Source of the DNA: JAYOFM01 sp038117225
GTDB taxonomy: Bacteria > Pseudomonadota > Alphaproteobacteria > Rhodospirillales > Casp-alpha2
Assembly (NCBI GenBank): GCA_038117225.1
Contig: JAYOFM010000078.1
Span: 1 to 18,920, forward strand
Direction of reading: 5' to 3'
Length of the DNA: 18,920 nucleotides
The notes beneath the pieces were generated by a model. The model made no database searches, had not been told where the DNA came from, and was given only the letters and a program-made list of their open reading frames with translations. A program made the translations under genes and the position numbers. This document shows, one piece after another, positions 8,214 to 14,786 of the stretch. Each line of letters opens with the position of its first letter. Position 1 is the stretch's first letter.

Positions 8214-9377
8214 TCAATAGGCCAGGCCGCGTGCGGTGACTGGCCAGATCGTTTCGACCTTGCCGGCGCGCACGCCGACGTACCAATCGTGGACATTGCA
8301 GGTCGGGTCGCAATGACCGGGCACCAACTTCAGCTTGTCGTTGACGGCCAAGACGCCATTCGGATCGGAAATGACGCCGTGTTCGTCCGAACATTTGAGG
8401 TACTCGACATCGTCGCGGCCGTAGATAACGGGCAAGCCGCTGTCGACACTCTGAACCTTCAAACCGGCATCACAGATGGCCTGGTCGGCCTTGGCGTGGC
8501 TCATCACCGAGGTCAGGATGAACAACGCGTTTTCCCACTCCCCCTGGTCGATGCGCTTGCCGTCCTTGTCGAGGATACGGCCGTAGTCGGCATCCATGAA
8601 GGCGTAGGAGCCACACTGCAGTTCATTATAAACGCCGGAATTGCATTCGAAATAATAGCTACCGGTGCCGGCGCCGCCGACGATGTCGCACTCGAGCCCT
8701 TCGGCTTTCAGAGCGTCGACCGCGTCCTCGGTCATGGCCAAGGCGATGTCGAACTTAGCCTTGCGGTCTTCGTACCTTTCCATGTGCTGCATGGCACCCT
8801 GATAGGCTTGGATGCCCGAGAATTTGAGCCCGTCCGCCGCGTCGATGGCACGGGCGATCTGCAATACGGCGTCGGTGGAGGTCACGCCGCAGCGCCCGGC
8901 GCCACAGTCGATTTCGACAATGCACTCGATCGTCGTGCCGTGCTTTTGCGCCGCCGCCGACAACTCGGCCACATTGGCGATATCATCGACGCAGACGATG
9001 GTGCGCGCGCCCAGCTTCGGCAGCCGGGCGAGGCGGTCGATCTTGGCCGGGTCGCGCACTTGGTTGGACACCAAGACGTCCTTGATGCCGCCCCGGGCGA
9101 AGGCCTCGGCCTCCGATACCTTCTGGCAGCAGACGCCGCATGAACCACCCAGTTCTTCCTGCAACAGGGCGACATCCACGGACTTGTGCATCTTGCCGTG
9201 CACACGATGGCGCACACCCGCGTCCTTGGCGAACTTGCCCATCTTGGTGATGTTGCGTTCCAGCGCATCCAGGTCGATCACCAGACAGGGGGTCTGGATG
9301 TCGGCTTCGTCCATGCCGATGGAGGCGGGGATGTTGTAGCCGACCTCGTAGTCGGCGAGATTGATTGCCGTGCTCAT
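8214..9377 (-). CDS. bhcC: beta-hydroxyaspartate aldolase (3-hydroxy-D-aspartate aldolase), BhcC-like
   Basis: A 387-residue fold-III PLP enzyme (DSD1/D-threonine aldolase family) that interconverts glycine plus glyoxylate and (2R,3S)-beta-hydroxyaspartate. From memory the sequence matches the Paracoccus 3-hydroxy-D-aspartate aldolase/BhcC very closely: YEVGYNIPA and DIQTPCLVIDLDALERNI near the start, then HGKMHKSVDV with the likely PLP lysine (Lys62). It goes on with GVCCQKVSEAEAFARGGIKD, IDCGAGRCGVT, YNELQCGSYAFMDADYGRI, and the metal site PGHCDPTCNVHDWYVGV near the C terminus. Length equals the Paracoccus protein. The ATG at 9377 has AAGGGA 6 bases upstream. A second ATG at 9398 overlaps the bhcB stop as ATGA. 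Either way the gene is coupled to bhcB. Confidence 0.9.
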   Translation of the reverse strand: MSTAINLADYEVGYNIPASIGMDEADIQTPCLVIDLDALERNITKMGKFAKDAGVRHRVHGKMHKSVDVALLQEELGGSCGVCCQKVSEAEAFARGGIKDVLVSNQVRDPAKIDRLARLPKLGARTIVCVDDIANVAELSAAAQKHGTTIECIVEIDCGAGRCGVTSTDAVLQIARAIDAADGLKFSGIQAYQGAMQHMERYEDRKAKFDIALAMTEDAVDALKAEGLECDIVGGAGTGSYYFECNSGVYNELQCGSYAFMDADYGRILDKDGKRIDQGEWENALFILTSVMSHAKADQAICDAGLKVQSVDSGLPVIYGRDDVEYLKCSDEHGVISDPNGVLAVNDKLKLVPGHCDPTCNVHDWYVGVRAGKVETIWPVTARGLAY

Positions 9378-9394
9378 GGCTGGTCCCTTTCCGG

Positions 9395-10348
9395 TCATTT
9401 CTTGATCCAGGGCAAGGTGTCGAAATCGACGTTGCCACCGGTGATGATGACGCCGACGCGCTTGCCGGCGAAGATACCCTTGTTCTTCAGAATGGTCGCC
9501 AGCGGCACCGCGGAGGATGCTTCCATGACCATCTTCATGCGTTGCCAGGTCAGCTTCATGGCGCCGATGATGTCGTCCTCCGACGCCGTCAGGATGTCGG
9601 TGACGTGGTTTGAGACGAAATGCCAGGTCAATTCCTTGAGCGGTACCATGAGACCATCGGCGATGGTGTCGGGCGCGTCGTCGGCGATGATGTGACCGGC
9701 CTTGAATGAGCGGTAGGCGTCGTCGGCTTTTTCCGGCTCGGCGGCGTAGATTTCCATTTTCGGCGCCATGTTGGACAGCGTCAGGCAGCTGCCCGAGATC
9801 ATGCCGCCGCCACCGATGGGGGCGATGATGGCGTCCAGATCGCTGACCTGGTCGATCAGTTCCAGCGAACACGTGGCCTGACCGGCAATGACGCGCGGGT
9901 CGTTATAGGGATGCACGAACTCGGCGCCTGTTTCCGCCACCAGCTCGGCAACCGCCGCCTCACGGGAGGTGGTCGATGGCTCACATTCGACGATGGTGCC
10001 GCCATAACCGCGCACCGCCGCCTTCTTGGCCTCCGGCGCCGTTCGCGGCATCACCACGGTGGCCGGGATCCCCCGTCGTCCGGCGGCGTATGACAATGAC
10101 GATGCGTGGTTGCCGGACGAATGGGTGGCGACGCCCTTGGTCGCTTTGTCCTCGCTCAATCCGAACACCGCGTTCGATGCGCCGCGCGCCTTGAAGGCGC
10201 CGGCCTTTTGGAAATTCTCGCACTTGAAGAACAACTCGGCGCCGGAAAGTTCGTCGAAGTAACGCGATGTCAGCACCGGTGTCCGGTGGATGTGCGGCTT
10301 GATGCGCTCGTGTGCCGCCGTCACGTCATCGAAAGTCGGGATAGTCAT
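9395..10348 (-). CDS. bhcB: beta-hydroxyaspartate dehydratase, BhcB-like
   Basis: A 317-residue fold-II PLP enzyme of the serine/threonine dehydratase family. BhcB removes water from beta-hydroxyaspartate to give iminosuccinate. Visible features: AAHERIKPHIHRTPVLTS, FFKCENFQKAGAFKARGASN with PLP lysine Lys53, THSSGNHASSLSYAA, the phosphate-binding IGGGGMISGSCLTLS, and GVIITGGNVDFDTLPW at the end. The alignment recalled with Paracoccus BhcB is close through the whole length, including DDAYRSFKAG and LKELTWHFV. Ordinary threonine dehydratase remains the alternative, but the neighbouring bhcC makes BhcB much more likely. The ATG at 10348 has GGAGGG 7 bases upstream. The open frame extends back to 10537 but this extension is dispensable. 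The stop overlaps a possible bhcC ATG. Confidence 0.9.
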   Translation of the reverse strand: MTIPTFDDVTAAHERIKPHIHRTPVLTSRYFDELSGAELFFKCENFQKAGAFKARGASNAVFGLSEDKATKGVATHSSGNHASSLSYAAGRRGIPATVVMPRTAPEAKKAAVRGYGGTIVECEPSTTSREAAVAELVAETGAEFVHPYNDPRVIAGQATCSLELIDQVSDLDAIIAPIGGGGMISGSCLTLSNMAPKMEIYAAEPEKADDAYRSFKAGHIIADDAPDTIADGLMVPLKELTWHFVSNHVTDILTASEDDIIGAMKLTWQRMKMVMEASSAVPLATILKNKGIFAGKRVGVIITGGNVDFDTLPWIKK

Positions 10349-10400
10349 GGCCTGGCCCTCCATCGTCGCCGCCTCGGGCCGCGGCCATGCGGCCGACGCC

Positions 10401-10431
10401 CGTGGTCGAACGATCGTGGTCGAACGATCGT
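10401..10431. repeat. 14-bp tandem repeat upstream of bhcB
   Basis: CGTGGTCGAACGAT occurs at 10401-10414 and again at 10415-10428, followed by the first three bases of a third copy. The unit contains CGAACGATCG-like partial symmetry. It sits about 55-80 bases upstream of the bhcB start, where an operator would be expected. Confidence 0.55.
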
Positions 10432-10483
10432 ACGCCTGCGCGGCGGCGATACCGGACCCCAACGCGCCAGGATAGTCCAGGCC

Positions 10484-10529
10484 TTTCATCGCCATTTCCG
10501 TGATGGCAATACCGGATAGAGCGATGAAA
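10484..10529. repeat. inverted repeat TTTCATCGC / GCGATGAAA upstream of bhcB
   Basis: Perfect 9-base arms at 10484-10492 and 10521-10529 enclose a smaller inverted pair GCCAT (10491-10495) / ATGGC (10502-10506). It lies just downstream of the GIY-YIG stop region on the minus strand and may be a binding site or a weak terminator stem. Confidence 0.35.
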
Positions 10530-10533
10530 ACTG

Positions 10534-10830
10534 TCACTGTGTCGAGGCGCCGCGTTCGGAATAACGCTCCGCCGTCAATTCACGCCGCAGGCGCCGGTCG
10601 CGCTTCAACTCAACCTCGCGCGCCATGGCGAGGCGCCGCGTGGGAAACGTCTCCACATGAATTAGGCGCCAGCGTCGCCCCCGTGTCGCGCGCGCGCCGC
10701 GACCGCTGTTGTGCGCCGCCAACCGGCGTTCCACATCGGTGGTCCAGCCGACATAAGTCCGCCGGCCGCCGATCATCGCCAAGACATAGACGAACGCCTG
10801 CTCGGCATCTGAAGCACTAGCCGCTTCCAC
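10534..10830 (-). CDS. small GIY-YIG nuclease-domain protein
   Basis: A 98-residue member of the single-domain GIY-YIG family (UPF0213/YhbQ-like). It shows FVYVLAMIGGRRTYVGWT as the GIY...YIG pair, ERRLAAHNSGRGARATRGRRW with the conserved Arg and His-Asn, and AMAREVELKRD carrying the catalytic-type Glu. Such proteins are thought to act on DNA; cellular roles are mostly unknown. I chose the GTG at 10830 because GGAGCGG (10834-10840) lies 3 bases upstream of it and the size then matches the family. The frame is open back to an ATG at 11043, which would add 71 residues without a recognisable domain and with a poor ribosome binding site; codon use there is not clearly non-coding. It is the gene immediately upstream of bhcB. 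Confidence 0.75.
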   Translation of the reverse strand: MEAASASDAEQAFVYVLAMIGGRRTYVGWTTDVERRLAAHNSGRGARATRGRRWRLIHVETFPTRRLAMAREVELKRDRRLRRELTAERYSERGASTQ

Positions 10831-11296
10831 AAGCCGCTCCACGTGGCGCTTGGCCGTGACCAAGGACGACGCCACGCCGGACGCGCCCTCCCCGCTCGCG
10901 CCAAGCTCGAACAGAACCCACCGATATATTGGCGCCCCCGCCGGGGATATCGCGCGGGTGATCCGACCGAGGGTATCCTCGCGCGCGGACATGAAAACAT
11001 GCGCGTTCTCACGCCTCTGCCAGAATGAGGAAATCTCCGTCATAAGCCCATCACCGTTACCTTGTCACTGGCGCAAGGATAACAGAGACATTACTCCGAC
11101 GGACGGCCGAACAACCCCTCAAGCGACATGGCCCGACAACGTTAAGATGGAGATATATCTCGATCTCATCTCGCTTCATCCGATCGCCACCGGCGGTGCG
11201 CGGCCGGTACGTAGCTTAGAGCATCTGACGTTATCGACCATGGTCTCTGTCGAAGCCAGACGGCCATATTGGTAGAGCAGATGGGAACTACGTCAT

Positions 11297-11314
11297 ATAT
11301 CAAGCTTTTGATAT
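11297..11314. repeat. inverted repeat ATATCAA-GCTT-TTGATAT
   Basis: Perfect 7-base arms around a GCTT centre, in an AT-rich patch of otherwise GC-rich DNA. It resembles a regulator operator. It is the reverse arrangement of the FNR site (TTGAT-N4-ATCAA), so it is not an FNR box. Confidence 0.4.
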
Positions 11315-11356
11315 TCCCTGAAACTGCTTCCTACTTTTTTCCCGTATAGTTCGATG

Positions 11357-11377
11357 TGTACCAGTTTGATGTACCAG
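11357..11377. repeat. direct repeat TGTACCAG, 13-base period
   Basis: TGTACCAG at 11357-11364 and 11370-11377. Close direct repeats of this kind are bound by MocR/GabR-type regulators, but no such regulator gene is in the window. It lies directly upstream of the PhnZ-like remnant and may be its old control site. Confidence 0.35.
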
Positions 11378-11394
11378 CGGCCACAGCAGGCTGA

Positions 11395-11697
11395 TACGGC
11401 TGCCCCTCGGTCGATCAATCAACCGGCCCCATCGCCCTGCATGTTCTGGCAAAACGCCACCTCGTGGCGACGGAACAGGGGTATGGCGATGCCCTGAGCG
11501 TGGCCTCGATCGCCAGCCTTGAGAACCAGGGGCCGCCGCTGACTCCGGCCGAGAGCCATGCCTTTCTCGATCATCCCTTCGCGGACGATGCATTGGCCTT
11601 GCGGCGTTGGGATGAAGACGCCAAGACGCCGGGCGCCCCGACGCCCTCATTGGAGCACTTTCGACCTCATCTGGAGTCCTGCCTCATCTCCGACTGA
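11395..11697 (+). pseudogene. C-terminal remnant of a PhnZ-type phosphonate-degradation HD-domain oxygenase
   Basis: An open frame with no proper start, preceded by an in-frame TGA at 11392-11394, encodes the last about 95 residues of the HD-domain family associated with phosphonate degradation operons. PhnZ, which oxidatively cleaves 2-amino-1-hydroxyethylphosphonate, belongs to this family. Matching segments are GPIALHVLAKRHLV, the LSVASIASLENQGPPLTP stretch, and LALRRWDEDAKTPGAPTPSL followed by EHFRPHLESCL and a stop. The intact family has about 180-200 residues, with the HD metal-site motifs in the N-terminal half; none of these is found upstream in any frame. A GTG at 11464 could start a 77-residue product, but the metal site would be absent. 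Interpreted as a decayed gene. Confidence 0.75.
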
Positions 11698-11934
11698 CCC
11701 TCCTCTCCCATTCCATATACGCCGAATCAACGAGCGGAATGAGAGTGCGGTTTGACGGGCATCGATAACTCTCCCGACGATTCGAGGACCGAGGTCAGGT
11801 CCGGACCGGCCCGAGTGAAATTAATGTCGCCAGACAATTGTGAGACCCCGCTGAACCCGAAAGCGGATAATATCTTCAGCGCCGACGACAATGACCGTTC
11901 CTGACACCAAGCGGCGGCGTGGCACGGCCTCGTT

Positions 11935-12678
11935 CTATATCTCAACGACCAACCCATCGTGGGCGCATTCCTCGGGAACCTTGTCGGCCATCGCCAGCAT
12001 TTCGGGGCTGAAATGGGTGAGGATGATCCGTTTGGCGCCGAAATCGTCCCAATGTTCGATGACGTCCGGGTAGTTCATGTGAAAGCGTATCGGCTTCTCG
12101 TAAAAATAACTTTCGCAAATGAACAGATCGGCGTCGTTCGCCACCTTAGGCATGTGCTTGGTCCACGCACTGTCGCCGGTGTAGGAAACCACCTTGCCCC
12201 CGGCCTCGCAGCGTACCGACGTCGGGTTGGTTTCCGCCGTGTGATAGGCGGGATACGGGGTGACGACCAATTTGTCGCCAATGGGGTTCGGTTTCATCAG
12301 CTTCATATCGACGTAGGTGAGGTCGAATTTAGGCACCATGACGTGACTGCCCGGCAGCATCACTTCCATCATCTCGCGCATGCGCGCCTCCGTATCGGGC
12401 GGTCCGGCAACATACATCGGCTTGGTACGCTTGGCCCCGAGCATGGAGTCCAGGATCATCGATGGTATGCCCGAACAGTGGTCGGCATGGATGTGGGTGA
12501 AGACGAAGACGTCAATGCTCGAGTGTTTGATGCCGACCTGATTGAGCGCCACCAGCGACGAGGCACCGAATTCAATGGCGTAGCGCAGGCCGTCCACATC
12601 GATGACGAAACACGAGTTGAACCGGCCGCCGGTGCCGAAAGCGTCGCCGCAGCCGGCGAAGGTAACTTTTGCTGACAT
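11935..12678 (-). CDS. MBL-fold metallo-hydrolase, RNase Z-like
   Basis: A 247-residue cytosolic metallo-beta-lactamase-fold hydrolase. Metal ligands are all visible: THIHADHCSG (His62, His64, Asp66, His67), AYHTAETNPTSVR (His146, resembling the HTxET motif of RNase Z), SYTGDSAW (Asp169) and LTHFSP (His222). It lacks the flexible arm of tRNase Z and belongs to the broader family of small-molecule esterase/lactonase/phosphodiesterase MBL proteins. The start at 12678 has AAGGAG 5 bases upstream. It is the last gene of the minus-strand run, 12 bases after the CoA-transferase stop, so a hydrolase acting on a CoA ester, lactone or ester intermediate of the same pathway is a reasonable inference. 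Confidence 0.9.
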   Translation of the reverse strand: MSAKVTFAGCGDAFGTGGRFNSCFVIDVDGLRYAIEFGASSLVALNQVGIKHSSIDVFVFTHIHADHCSGIPSMILDSMLGAKRTKPMYVAGPPDTEARMREMMEVMLPGSHVMVPKFDLTYVDMKLMKPNPIGDKLVVTPYPAYHTAETNPTSVRCEAGGKVVSYTGDSAWTKHMPKVANDADLFICESYFYEKPIRFHMNYPDVIEHWDDFGAKRIILTHFSPEMLAMADKVPEECAHDGLVVEI

Positions 12679-12690
12679 GGTTGCTCCTTA

Positions 12691-13911
12691 TTATATGATT
12701 CCGTCGGCCCTGAGTTTGCTTCGCGCCGCTTCGTCCAGGCCGAGCAGTTCGGAAAGAATTTCGTCCGTGTGCTGGCCGAGGGTGGGCGGCGGGATGCGAT
12801 AGCCGACGGGAGTTTCGGACATTTTGATGGGGCTTGCGATCAGGCGCAGCGGATCATCGCCGGCCAGTGGATGTTTCATGTCGACGGTCATGCGCCGCGC
12901 CTTGACCTGCGGGTCCTCGAACACCTGATCGATGGTGTTGACCCGCGTGCACGTGATGTTGAGGCGGGACAACTCGTTGACCCAGTCACCGGCCGTTCGC
13001 GTGGCGATAATTGCCTGCACTTCGGCGTTGGTGGCGGCACGATTGCGCACCCGGTCGGCATTGGTTCGAAAACGCGGGTCGTCGAGCAGATCGGCACGGC
13101 CGGAAAATTCGCAGAAGCGGCGAAACGCGTCTTCGTTGGCGGCGCCGAGGATGATGTACCCGTCCGATGCCTCGAACGCCTGGTAGGGCACGATGTTCGG
13201 ATGGCCGGTGCCGAGCCGTCCCGGCACTTGGCCATCGAGCAGATAATTGACGCCCTGATTGTAGAGCCACGCCACTTGCACATCCAACAGCGCCAGATCG
13301 ATCTGCTGGCCTTCGCCCGTCAGTTCGCTGTGCTTAAGCGCGGCGAGAATCGAGATGCCGGCATAGAGGCCGGTAATCACGTCATTGACGGCAATCGGCA
13401 CCTTCGACGGTGGCCCGTCGGGCTCGCCGTTGATGCTCAGAATACCCCCCAGACCCTGCGCCGCCATGTCGTAGCCTGGACGCGCCGCATAGGGACCGTC
13501 CTGGCCGTAGCCGGTGACCGAGCAGTAAACGACACTGGGAAATTCGGCATGGATGCTTTCATAGTCGAGGCCGAATTTAGCCAGGCTGCCGACCTTGAAA
13601 TTTTCCATCAGTACCTGGCACGAGGCGAGCAGTTGCTTGATCAGCGCCACGCCTTCGGGCCGCGACATGTCGATGGTGACGGAACGCTTGTTACGCCCCG
13701 TGGAGAGATAATAGCCGCTTTCTCCGGTGTCGTTGCCGTCCGCGTCCTTCAGGAATGGCGGTCCCCAGGCGCGGATTTCGTCGCCGATTCCAGGACGCTC
13801 GACCTTGATGATGTCGGCACCGAGATCGCCCAAAATCTGCGTGCACGACGGCGCCGCCAGCACGCGGCTGAGGTCGAGCACGCGAACGCCGGCGAGCGGC
13901 CCGGCATTCAT
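12691..13911 (-). CDS. CaiB/BaiF (family III) CoA-transferase
   Basis: A 406-residue family III CoA-transferase, which moves CoA between carboxylic acids such as formate, oxalate, succinate, carnitine or arylacetates. The N terminus LAGVRVLDLSRVLAAPSCTQ, the segment GADIIKVERPGIGDEIRAWGP and RPGYDMAAQGLGG with the catalytic aspartate Asp148 are typical. TGRNKRSVTIDM, GYIILGAANEDAFRRF and PPPTLGQHTDEIL are also conserved. The substrate cannot be told from sequence. Its ATG (13911-13909) overlaps the TGA of the metallophosphoesterase gene (ATGA), showing translational coupling. It is followed by the MBL hydrolase. Position in the operon suggests it activates the acid made by the two upstream dehydrogenases. 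Confidence 0.93.
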   Translation of the reverse strand: MNAGPLAGVRVLDLSRVLAAPSCTQILGDLGADIIKVERPGIGDEIRAWGPPFLKDADGNDTGESGYYLSTGRNKRSVTIDMSRPEGVALIKQLLASCQVLMENFKVGSLAKFGLDYESIHAEFPSVVYCSVTGYGQDGPYAARPGYDMAAQGLGGILSINGEPDGPPSKVPIAVNDVITGLYAGISILAALKHSELTGEGQQIDLALLDVQVAWLYNQGVNYLLDGQVPGRLGTGHPNIVPYQAFEASDGYIILGAANEDAFRRFCEFSGRADLLDDPRFRTNADRVRNRAATNAEVQAIIATRTAGDWVNELSRLNITCTRVNTIDQVFEDPQVKARRMTVDMKHPLAGDDPLRLIASPIKMSETPVGYRIPPPTLGQHTDEILSELLGLDEAARSKLRADGII

Positions 13912-14786
13912 TCGATGGCTCCCAGTGCCTTGGGCACCGGCAGGTGTTCGCGCATGCGTTCGAGTCGTGCCGGCCAGTTGTGCATCAGCGCCGTGACATC
14001 TTCGACTTCATGCCCGTCGAGAAACAGCGTGTGTGACACCAACGTATCGGCTTGCCACCAGTGCAGCATGAAGCCCGGCGGCTCGGCCGTGACCTTCGGC
14101 AGCGCCTCGTCGTGGATGTCTAGATCGACGGCGTAGCACGTGGTCGGCGCCACCGTCACCGGCACGCCGGCAAAGGTGGCGTGGATGGTTCGATGCAGGT
14201 GCCCGGCGACCATGCCGACCACCTGATCGTGACGCCCCAGCACGTCCGCCAGACCGTTCAATCCGTCCAGGATGCCAAGCCGGTCCATCCACCAGATGCC
14301 GGTGCGGAAAGGCGGGTGGTGCATGTAGATCAGCGTTGGCGCGTCCGCGGCCGCCGCCAGGGTGCCGTCCAGCCAGGCGAGCCGTTCGTCCGGGATGCCG
14401 CCGTTGTGGTGCCCGGGATGGATGGTGTCCAACGCCACCAGACGCAACGGGCCGGTTTCGATGACCGTCTGCATGAAATCGACATCTCTATCTTCCACGC
14501 CGTGGCGGCCGGCGAAGGCGGCGAGGAACGGCTCGCGCTCGTCGTGGTTGCCGGGTAACAGGTAGAGCGGCAAGTCCAGCGGCGCCAACAGCGCATCAAG
14601 AGCCGCGTACTGATCGGGCTTGCCGCCGCCGGTCAGATCACCGGTGGCGATCACCAAATCCGGCCGCGGCGACAAGGCGTTCAGGCGCTCGACGGCACGG
14701 GCGATGTTCCGATTGATATCGACGCCCAGCAGAGTCGGCGACTGGGCCTCGCGGCAATGCAGGTCAGAAATTTGTGCGATCAGCAT
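13908..14786 (-). CDS. calcineurin-type metallophosphoesterase (CpdA-like)
   Basis: A 292-residue cytosolic phosphoesterase related to CpdA (3',5'-cyclic AMP phosphodiesterase) and to glycerophosphodiesterases. All dimetal motifs are present in order: DLH (Asp8, His10), GDLT (Asp50), GNHDE (Asn80, His81), HHPP (His156/157) and GHLH (His196, His198). WWMDRLGILDGLNGL and DLDIHDEALPKV lie around the substrate side. The ATG at 14786 overlaps the GMC oxidoreductase stop (ATGCTGA), and its own stop overlaps the CoA-transferase start. It is therefore embedded in the operon, which argues for a catabolic phosphoester substrate rather than general cAMP turnover, though both fit the sequence. Confidence 0.9.
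   Translation of the reverse strand: MLIAQISDLHCREAQSPTLLGVDINRNIARAVERLNALSPRPDLVIATGDLTGGGKPDQYAALDALLAPLDLPLYLLPGNHDEREPFLAAFAGRHGVEDRDVDFMQTVIETGPLRLVALDTIHPGHHNGGIPDERLAWLDGTLAAAADAPTLIYMHHPPFRTGIWWMDRLGILDGLNGLADVLGRHDQVVGMVAGHLHRTIHATFAGVPVTVAPTTCYAVDLDIHDEALPKVTAEPPGFMLHWWQADTLVSHTLFLDGHEVEDVTALMHNWPARLERMREHLPVPKALGAIE

Larger units (their letters stand above)
10831..11394. other. gene-poor stretch with short repeats
   Basis: No convincing gene is seen here on either strand apart from the possible N-terminal extension of the GIY-YIG protein (to 11043). The stretch holds a perfect 12-base palindrome GAGATATATCTC (11150-11161), an inverted repeat (11297-11314), an AT-rich patch and a direct repeat (11357-11377). 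Base composition is lower in GC than the flanking genes. The content, with the gene remnant that follows, fits a deletion or rearrangement scar. Confidence 0.5.

Noticed and set aside
9378..9872. N-terminal extension of the bhcC frame to 9872
   Set aside because: The added residues lie in a shadow frame of bhcB; the start at 9377 aligns with the known BhcC N terminus and has its own ribosome binding site.
11268..11285. tRNA-like GGTAGAGCAG string
   Set aside because: It resembles a D-arm, but no acceptor stem, anticodon arm or T-arm can be folded around it.
11848..11866. Hairpin CCGCT/AGCGG downstream of the MBL gene
   Set aside because: A 5-bp stem without a T-run on the minus strand is too weak to call a terminator.
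11727..11957. 76-codon minus-strand frame after the MBL gene
   Set aside because: It has no ribosome binding site and no family resemblance; it overlaps the end of the MBL gene in another frame.
12769..14136. 455-codon plus-strand open frame
   Set aside because: It is antisense to the CaiB and phosphoesterase genes, both of which have intact motifs; the product has no recognisable domain.
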